64,000 nt of DNA, from the NCBI GenBank assembly GCA_006503475.1, contig RSEH01000085.1, positions 99,105 to 163,104 on the forward strand. The letters run 5' to 3'. The first letter of the stretch is position 1, and each line of letters begins with the position of its first letter. Source of the stretch: Stentor roeselii. Taxonomy: Eukaryota > Ciliophora > Heterotrichea > Heterotrichida > Stentoridae. The notes below the pieces were generated by a model. It had not been told where the DNA came from. It saw only the letters and a program-made list of their open reading frames with translations, and ran no database searches. Both the position numbers and the translations under genes were made by a program. Positions 57,211 to 64,000 of the stretch are shown one piece after another.

Positions 57211-58786
57211 TTAATTATTGTTTATTACGTCATGGATATTTCACTAAAATTTCATTTTCTTCTGATAGTTGGAACTATTTTGTGCATTTTTATTGACTAA
57301 TTGAAATATGTTAGATTCAAATGTAACGGGAATTAGATTCTAAATTTTGGAATATTATTGAAGAAATTTCAAAGAATCCTTGATTGATGGGTAAACTTAT
57401 CAGAATGCTATAAATATTGTTTCAGCTTCGTTTTTTACATGAATATCTTGTTATATTAATTCTTTATCGTTAATTAAGGCCTTTAAAAGTAAAATTTAGA
57501 GTTTATTACACATCCTGAAAAAAATTAGTTAACAAAGATGCTATTATAGATATTTTATCACATTTTCAACTAATTATCCTTTATACTCAGAAAATCCTTC
57601 CATTCTTGGTCTTCTAATTTCTGATCTATGATGTCCCTTCACTAAAAATATTTTATCATAGAAATTTGTATCTAAATCATTTAAGCTAGACTGATTAACT
57701 TCAAAATTAGAAAAATATTTAAGAAGATTTTGGATTTACTCATAAGAAATGATGAGATGTTTTTTTAGTAAGCTCGTGAAAAAGTCACTATAGAGTTAAA
57801 AAAAGTGCTCATATTTTAGAGTAGTCTAACACTTAAATCAATTAAAAGTAAGGTATCTAGTCCAATTCTTCGTCATCCTCCATGATGATAAAACCATTTC
57901 CTTTAAGCAAAATTTATTAGTCTCTCATAAGTCAAGTATTTAAAGAATCTTGTAAATTATTTAGTCCTCTTAAGAGATGCTTTGCTTTATCAGTTCTGAT
58001 ATTTCAAATAACCTTTAAGGAAGATAGCTTTTCTGAAGGGGTTGAAGATAGAGTAGGTGAATTATTGAAAAATTATAGCATCATTTAGAAAGGTTTGAAA
58101 TTATATAAAAACTACTGGAATTCTTAGAGTTACTTGGTTAATAGTAATGCTTGATTGAATATAAGTATCATGGCCTTGGTTTCTATGATTACCTTGGAAT
58201 AAAGCACTCTAGTTATGATAAATCAATTACCAAATAAAATTTCTAGTTCCAGATAAAAAATCTCAGAATCTATATAAAAAGTCCAAAATTATCTTTGTTA
58301 GATGAGATATATTCAGATGCTATAAAAATCTATATTAATTCGAACAATAATTCCCAAAATGATAGAGATTTGGTCAAATGTCTTTCGTTTTTGAAACCTT
58401 TAAATTGGTACTTCAAGGCAAATATTTACCTAAATCAGAATTTATGAATACAACCTACATTATAATTTTACATTCACTTCCCAAAAACCAAAAACATTCA
58501 CTAATAAACCAAATAAAACAAATCTCAATTTACTTTAAACCTCTTCAGTCCTCTTCTTGTTCTACCAGAAATATATTCATAAAAAAATTTCCTTAAAGTC
58601 TCATTTCCAAAGCTTCTCAAATAAACATCCTAAAAATCTTCAACATTTGAAATCCTTTAAATGATGAAATGCAAGATTGGGTAATTTCACAAAATTCAAA
58701 ATTTTATATATGGCTAAGAAAATGACTGAAAATTGAAAAAGATTTTAAACTTTACTTTAATTATTGTTAGTAAAACTCGAGATTAA
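57211..58786. other. AT-rich spacer between MGC copies 3 and 4
   Basis: These 1576 bases have no supportable gene. A 72-codon plus-strand frame at 58378-58596 is low in complexity and without a start context. Confidence 0.4.
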
Positions 58787-58998
58787 TTATAAAGACATCT
58801 CGAATTCTGAAGGTGCCTCGTAAATCACTAAGAGTCGACTTTTGTGGTATTTTAGAACTTTGATAAAATTTTGTCTTTTTTTTTACTTTGATTTTCCTTC
58901 GTAATTATTTTTCTTTCTTGTTTGAGTTGTTGGGTATTAATTTTACAGTCAGTCTCTATTGCTTTGTGTGTCTGTTTGCTTACTGGTACGCAGCCCAT
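58787..58998 (-). pseudogene. MGC-family copy 4, frameshifted at a homopolymer
   Basis: It starts MGCVPVSKQTHK and, in a second frame, ends with KYHKSRLLVIYEAPSEFEMSL, the family tail. The first frame stops after about 51 residues. The two frames meet near a run of nine A residues on the coding strand (T run at about 58876-58884). No 15-16 base GT..AG intron explains the switch. It is either a young pseudogene or a homopolymer-length error in the assembly. Ser6 is present for myristoylation. Confidence 0.7.
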
Positions 58999-60447
58999 TG
59001 TATTTATTAAAGAAATTAATGGAAATCATTTCATTTTTGATGTAATTTATAATTTCCACTGTATTTTACATATAAATGGTTTACTAATATCAAGATGAAA
59101 TTATTTTCTTGGGATAGGCTTAGGGATGGAGTATTTATTGCTATTAGAGTTGAGAAAATAGGTTAATTCATGAAATAGAATGATTTATCAATTAGAATTA
59201 AATTTAAACTAATAAATTGAATGAATCCACTCATAAAAGAATTTTGCACTTTTTCAAACAAAAAATATCGGCTTAATTCTCATAATCCTGTATAAAAGCC
59301 AAAAAATTATTGAATCAACTTAAAGTTTTGTTTGTTTAGGCTGTTCTAGCCTTCTAATCTCATAAAAATATGAAAGCCGATCATATTTTTTTGGTTAAGC
59401 CTAAATCCGAATTCTAAAAGATTGAAAGAGCCGATATAATTAAAATCAGCCAATAACAAGAAGTATTTTTACTGGCTTAGAAGTAATATTTACTACTGAA
59501 TTGTAACTTTAATAATATTTATGGTATTCAAGAGTCGGTGGATTCAAAGTCTTTAGCTTTAGAAAGACTGATATTGACAATCTCAAATACTGTAATAAAA
59601 AATTCATTAGAAATGAAATTTTGGTAAAATGGTTATTTTTGTATTATACTTAGTTAGATATCGACTCTTCTTTAAACACCTCATCTTAAAATATATATAA
59701 TTTTATAAAAAATGATCAAATAAATCTATCAATCGGCTACTAGCCTTGATTCTCGAATCAAACTTTGAAAGATCATCATTTCACAATCATGAAAATAAAA
59801 GAAATTATTTGATAATGCCTATGATGTGTTGATTTTAAGAGCATTATTTGTTTAAGCCTTATATGGGTTATATTTTTGAAATCACAATAACTATTAAAAG
59901 CACCCTTTTTTTGATTGTGTTTGGGAGTATTTAGCATCGATTTATAAAACAATTTTCCATATGCAACAATTCTTTTAATACGATGTGTTCCAAATCTTGT
60001 TTCTTGCTTTTGTTGTTAAGTATCCGCTAATTAATCTTCAATTTAAAGATTCTCTTCGTAAATTTGACACTAATGATTATTTCTGTCGAATAAGCGTGGA
60101 TTTAAATTATTTAATTGATGATTTCAAACTACAACCTAGATCCGAGTTTAATTATATAAATCTCTGTCTTATATAGTTCTGGTTAATTTATTACTTATGT
60201 CAATTTTGATAGCATAATATATTACTAAATAATTAAGTAATAGGATTATTGAAAGAACTAATAAAAGATTTAGCACTGCTAAGAAGGTAGAAATTGAGTT
60301 TATTATAAAATTTCAAGTTCTCTATGAAAAATTAGATTAATTTGCTCATCACTTAAATTTAAGTAATTTTATATGAGAATTGGAAGATTTATCTTTCAAA
60401 ATTTGATGAACTTCAAGGGAGAGAATAAATATTACAAATATTTTAAG
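58999..60447. other. AT-rich spacer between MGC copies 4 and 5
   Basis: These 1449 bases include AAAAGCACCC near 59896. A plus-strand frame at 59985-60176 has somewhat gene-like composition (KDSLRKFDTNDYF) but no ATG, so it is at most a fragment. Confidence 0.35.
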
Positions 60448-60660
60448 TTAGATTGACTTATCAAGCTCTAAAGGTGATTCGTATATTACTAGAAGTTTGC
60501 TTTGATAGTTTGTAAAAATCTTCTTGAATTTCTGTCTTGAAAAAGAAGAATCTGAATGATTGGTTTGAGATTTAGCCATCTGATAGAAATAACTCGACTT
60601 GAATTTTGAATTATTTGCTGGGAATTTTCGAATAGCTTTGCACGGAGATATGCAGCCCAT
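60448..60660 (-). CDS. MGC-family small acylated protein, copy 5
   Basis: This 70-residue protein starts MGCISPCKAIRK, with Cys3 and an extra Cys7 that could both be palmitoylated. It ends YQSKLLVIYESPLELDKSI, the family tail. The middle is Lys/Ser/Phe-rich (FKSSYFYQMAKSQTNHSDSS). The same strand and start pattern as the other copies support a functional gene. Its function is unknown. Confidence 0.74.
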   Translation of the reverse strand: MGCISPCKAIRKFPANNSKFKSSYFYQMAKSQTNHSDSSFSRQKFKKIFTNYQSKLLVIYESPLELDKSI

Positions 60661-62286
60661 TAAAATGAATTTAAAATGGAATCGAACATTTTAGATTAGA
60701 ACTTATTATTTAAAATTTTGGGTCAAATAAACCAAAAGGCTTGAATTTTTTTTTCAGATAAGTAATCATATTTTTATCATCCTCTTAATGCTTTTGGTAT
60801 AAGAAAAAAACAATAATTTGATGATTTAAGGCAATCTTTATAAATACGTAAATCAAAATAATCTTTTTCATTTTGTACTAAAAGCACCCAATTTTATATA
60901 AATAGTTTAAATTATTATTTCTAGGTTGTTAAAACTTAAATAGAAGTGATGCTATTGCAAATAGAACATTAATCGTTCAATGAGCACTCTAGAAAGTGAA
61001 AAATCTTGCTTTCATAAATTGATGAGTAAATTTTACTAATAAATGGTAATTTGTATAAGGCTACTCAAAATGTGAATAAATTAAGTATCTAAGTCATAGC
61101 TAAATACATGCTATGATATTACAAAAATGATATTCAGGCAAGCATTGATTAATTTGAGTATATCTAAAGAATACTTTTGGTGTGAAGAATAATTATACAT
61201 GGAATTTTCTTAAAATGTATCTGTATGGAAGTTTTTATATTATTGAAGTTAATAAATTCACTAGTTTCATAGAATAAACTTGATTATCTACTCATAATTA
61301 AAACTTTTTATGTCAAAATATCATTTCATAAAAATGAAAATTAGAGTATTTATTATAACATCAAAGTAAATAAGTGAAAATTGCTTTATGTATCACTAAT
61401 AATTTTTATTGATTTAATGAATACTTTAAAAATCCTTGAACTTAATTATATATTCCTATTTTTCTTTCCTTTAAATAATTATAAATAACTACATCAAATT
61501 TTTTGATATGGCTTCCATTTATGGAAAGTTCTAGATAAGGAAATGGAGGCAAACTTATTTTATGATGAATTTAAAAATCAAATCTATTAAAGCCCTCTTC
61601 TAAAATCATCAAACTCTAAAGATTTATAATCTTTATTTAAAACTCTTTAAATTTTAATAAAAATCTTCGAAATCATTAATTTTCGAATATTGTTGAATTT
61701 TCTTTGTTTTCTGATACAGTCAGGATAAGAACTGGAAAAAAAAGGGTTGAAACTTTCATCAAGTCTTCTAAAATTTAAATTTTTTGAGATGGATAAAATA
61801 TAAAACCATATTTTCAAGACATTCAATAAATTTATCATATGCATACCAGGCTGTACATTCGAAATCCGTCTTCCAAATGAAATACTTTTGAAAATTAGGA
61901 AAGTTTTCAATCCAATTAGGTCTCCATACTTAAATCATAAGAAAATAAATAAAAAAATCCTTCTAAGCCCTATAGTCATCCTAAACCTTCCAAATAATTG
62001 AAAATCCTTTCCCTAAAACTCATTAAAACACCATATCAAAGCAAGCAAGTCCTTTATACTTGAATTCAAACTACTCAAATACTTAAATATCCTGAATAAC
62101 CATTAATCAAAATTCAACGTCTTGATACTGAAGCTAAAATATCTAAACTACTTCGACACTAGAATCAAAAAATAATTTGAATTACTTAATTAGGCATGTC
62201 AAATGATTGAATGGTTTTGGAAAATGGTGAACGAAACAAAAATTTCTAATATCTGGATTAAATTCTACTCAAAAATCAATATTTAC
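60661..62286. other. AT-rich spacer between MGC copies 5 and 6
   Basis: These 1626 bases contain no credible gene. AAAAGCACCC occurs near 60881-60890. Confidence 0.4.
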
Positions 62287-62496
62287 TTATGCAGACAACT
62301 CTTGCTCAATCGAACACTCATCAATTACTTTTAGGTCACTTTTGAACTTGATTACTTTTTTCACGAAATTTGTTCGAGCCTGAGAAGTGCCTGAAGTTCT
62401 GCCTCTTGTCCTAAACTTTTTACTGAGTTTCAAGATTGTTCCTGAGTCATCATCGATCGTTTGCCGAATGAACCTTCTTGAAGGAATACAGCCCAT
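62287..62496 (-). CDS. MGC-family small acylated protein, copy 6 (telomere-proximal)
   Basis: This 69-residue protein starts MGCIPSRRFIRQ, close to copy 1, but has the most divergent tail (FKSDLKVIDECSIEQELSA), where VIYE becomes VIDE and LELE becomes EQEL. The middle is Arg/Ser/Thr-rich (FRTRGRTSGTSQAR) instead of Lys-rich, and its base composition is clearly less AT-rich than the spacers. The ATG follows TTATAA. It lies 1.4 kb from the telomere repeats. Confidence 0.72.
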   Translation of the reverse strand: MGCIPSRRFIRQTIDDDSGTILKLSKKFRTRGRTSGTSQARTNFVKKVIKFKSDLKVIDECSIEQELSA

Positions 62497-63921
62497 TTAT
62501 AATAAGAAAAAATGACTATGAAATGCAGGGAAAACTGCTTTTTGATAACTAAAAGTTAAGAAATTTATTTGTTTATGACTTTAGTTTTGGATTTTTTCTT
62601 TTTTTTTAGTGGAAGTGATTTGGCTGTTAATTTGGAAATTATTATTTTTTATTTACATAATTTTTATTTTGAATTTTAATGATTTTGCCATTGGTTGTTT
62701 GAATTGTTAAGGTATTTATAAATGAAATTCAATTTAAGGAGAACTATTTATATTTGATTTATGGTTAAAATATAGTTAATAGTTTTATTTAACACTTAAT
62801 AAAGAAGTAAAATTTTACCTAAATAACTATCTGTTTACATTTTCAGTCTCTTTTCAGATCTACCATTTTCTATTCTTAGATGAAGCAAGGAAAAATTAAA
62901 TAAAACTAAGAGTTATGAATTTTTTTAAATAATCTAATACTTCATTCATTAGATGAAAAAATTATTATGTTTTTCTTGCCAATACCAAAAAATTCTTTTG
63001 GTGAAATCCTTCAGTCATACTTTTTCTTGATGATACTTTTGTTAAACCTTTTTGGAAAATTTTTTAAAGGATAAACTTTTATAATATTATGGAATGGTTT
63101 TATTGACAGCTATATGAAGATATGTATGGCTTCTTAGTTAGAAATCAGCTCTTGAAAGAATAAACAATTTATTAAGGAAATGAACTTTTAGTCAGCCAGT
63201 CAAATCACCATCTTTGCTGAAAAAAGTAATCTCTTGAAGAGTTTCAATTCAGATGATTATTGAAATGTAATTGTTATTGGAATAATATAACCTACAATTA
63301 GAAACTGAAAATAAGGAAAAAATTCGGGATTCTGGAGAAAATTAAAGATCAAGGAAATTAATCCTTTTTGAAAATAATAATGGGAATAGAAAAAACCGTC
63401 TAACACAATGATTGACAGAAAAATAACTATGTCAAACACATTTATACTTTACTATGACAAGCGATAGATTTCGAGCAATAGAGCAATTTTTATGTATAGT
63501 TGATCAGTCAAATTCAGACAATTAAACTGAATTTAAAAATATCAATTCATACCCAAGAAAATCACTAGCATTTAATGATCCGCAAGCCAATGCCACTCGA
63601 TAAATCAATTATTGATTCAAGAACAAGCTTATGCTCATATTGAAATTTTCAAAGAAAAAATTATTTTCTAACTACGAATGGCATCTTCGCATAAGAGTCG
63701 ATTTAGTTTAGCTCATAGTTAATTATTTTACTTCCTTGTTAAATTTACGTACTTATAGTATGAAATGATGCTGATGCATCCTATAGGTGCAGTTACCAGG
63801 AGCTAGTTAAAATTTATAAGGTTTAATTAGTATCAAAACAATAGAGAATCTCAGCTCTATTTTCATTTTTTTTTTGATTTGGCTCCTATTATTTATTATC
63901 TTAAAAATTTAAGTCTTAATT
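62497..63921. other. Terminal AT-rich subtelomere
   Basis: These 1425 bases lie between MGC copy 6 and the telomere. No gene, repeat array or subtelomeric satellite was seen. Confidence 0.45.
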
Positions 63922-64000
63922 TAAGGGTGTTAGGGTGTTAGGGTGTTAGGGTGTTAGGGTGTTAGGGTGTTAGGGTGTTAGGGTGTTAGGGTGTTAGGGT
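63922..64000 (+). repeat. Telomere: (TTAGGGTG)n
   Basis: Nine to ten tandem copies of the octamer TTAGGGTG (a permutation of TGTTAGGG, CCCTAACA on the other strand) run to the last base. The first unit is imperfect (TAAGGGTG). The G-rich strand points 5' to 3' outward, the orientation of a true chromosome end. This octamer is the repeat reported for heterotrich ciliates (recalled from the literature). The window end truncates the array, so its full length is unknown. Confidence 0.95.

Noticed and set aside
58378-58596. 72-codon plus-strand frame
   Set aside because: Low-complexity composition, AT-rich codons, no TATAA start context and no paralogue in the array; expected by chance in this AT-rich spacer.
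59985-60176. 63-codon plus-strand frame with gene-like middle
   Set aside because: No ATG opens the frame, and no 15-base intron links it to an upstream start. At most a remnant.
61647-61910. 87-codon minus-strand frame
   Set aside because: Opens with TTG rather than ATG and has unstructured AT-rich composition; not supported as a gene.
63257-63439. 60-codon minus-strand hydrophobic frame near the telomere
   Set aside because: No ATG (opens with GTG) and composition of translated AT-rich noncoding DNA.
1-64000. CRISPR arrays, insertion sequences, transposases, viral genes
   Set aside because: No regularly spaced repeats, transposase or integrase motifs, or terminal inverted repeats were found; the organism is a eukaryote and the genes are ordinary nuclear ones.

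Overview
This window is the right-hand end of a ciliate macronuclear chromosome, most likely from the heterotrich Stentor. It ends at base 64000 in an array of the octamer TTAGGGTG. Genes are packed tightly (gaps of 4 to 50 bases are common). Several genes are only complete if 15-base GT..AG introns are removed. TGA is used as a genuine stop (genes ending at 13644, 31620, 50440 and 52400), which fits Stentor (standard code) and argues against Blepharisma-like heterotrichs that read TGA as Trp. The species is inferred, not proven.

Bases 1-53742 are a dense housekeeping and signalling region. In order: VPS9-domain GEF-like protein, mahogunin-like RING E3, FCP1-type CTD phosphatase, ankyrin-PH-AGC kinase, ISY1 splicing factor, RNase H2 subunit C, TPR/RRM-like protein, ODAD1/CCDC63-type outer-dynein-arm docking coiled coil, two-repeat MYB protein, cAMP-receptor-like GPCR, STPGR (ODF3-like) protein, cyclophilin, cyclic-nucleotide-binding (CNB) protein, NEK-like kinase with a DFN motif, three small unknowns, proteasome ATPase RPT5, intron-rich ankyrin protein, VDAC-like porin, MFS transporter, unknown, RWDD1-like protein head to head with a Ras-family GTPase, unknown, double-CNB protein, F-box-like protein, and a 7TM-RGS protein. 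These are followed by a 2061-residue P4-ATPase/guanylyl cyclase fusion, a coiled-coil protein, a ZW10-like tether, a Cache-HAMP-TPR-VWA receptor, a decayed B-box/kelch gene, an ADP/ATP carrier, an ATPase-like protein head to head with another CNB protein, a kelch protein head to head with a tiny intron-containing gene, and a large unknown.

Themes: cyclic-nucleotide signalling (cyclase, three CNB proteins, cAR-like receptor, 7TM-RGS) and cilium components (ODAD1-like, STPGR, NEK, possibly the coiled-coil proteins). Nothing suggests operons, but 4-12 base same-strand gaps and 7-16 base divergent gaps mean promoters and leaders must be extremely short. TATAA/TATAAT directly abutting ATG is common.

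Bases 53743-64000 are an AT-rich, gene-poor subtelomere. Its only convincing genes are six dispersed minus-strand copies of a roughly 70-residue protein family. Each begins Met-Gly-Cys (a dual-acylation, SH4-like signal) and most end in a conserved KLLVIYE-P-ELE-type tail; one copy is frameshifted. I do not recognise this family and consider it the best candidate for an undescribed system here.
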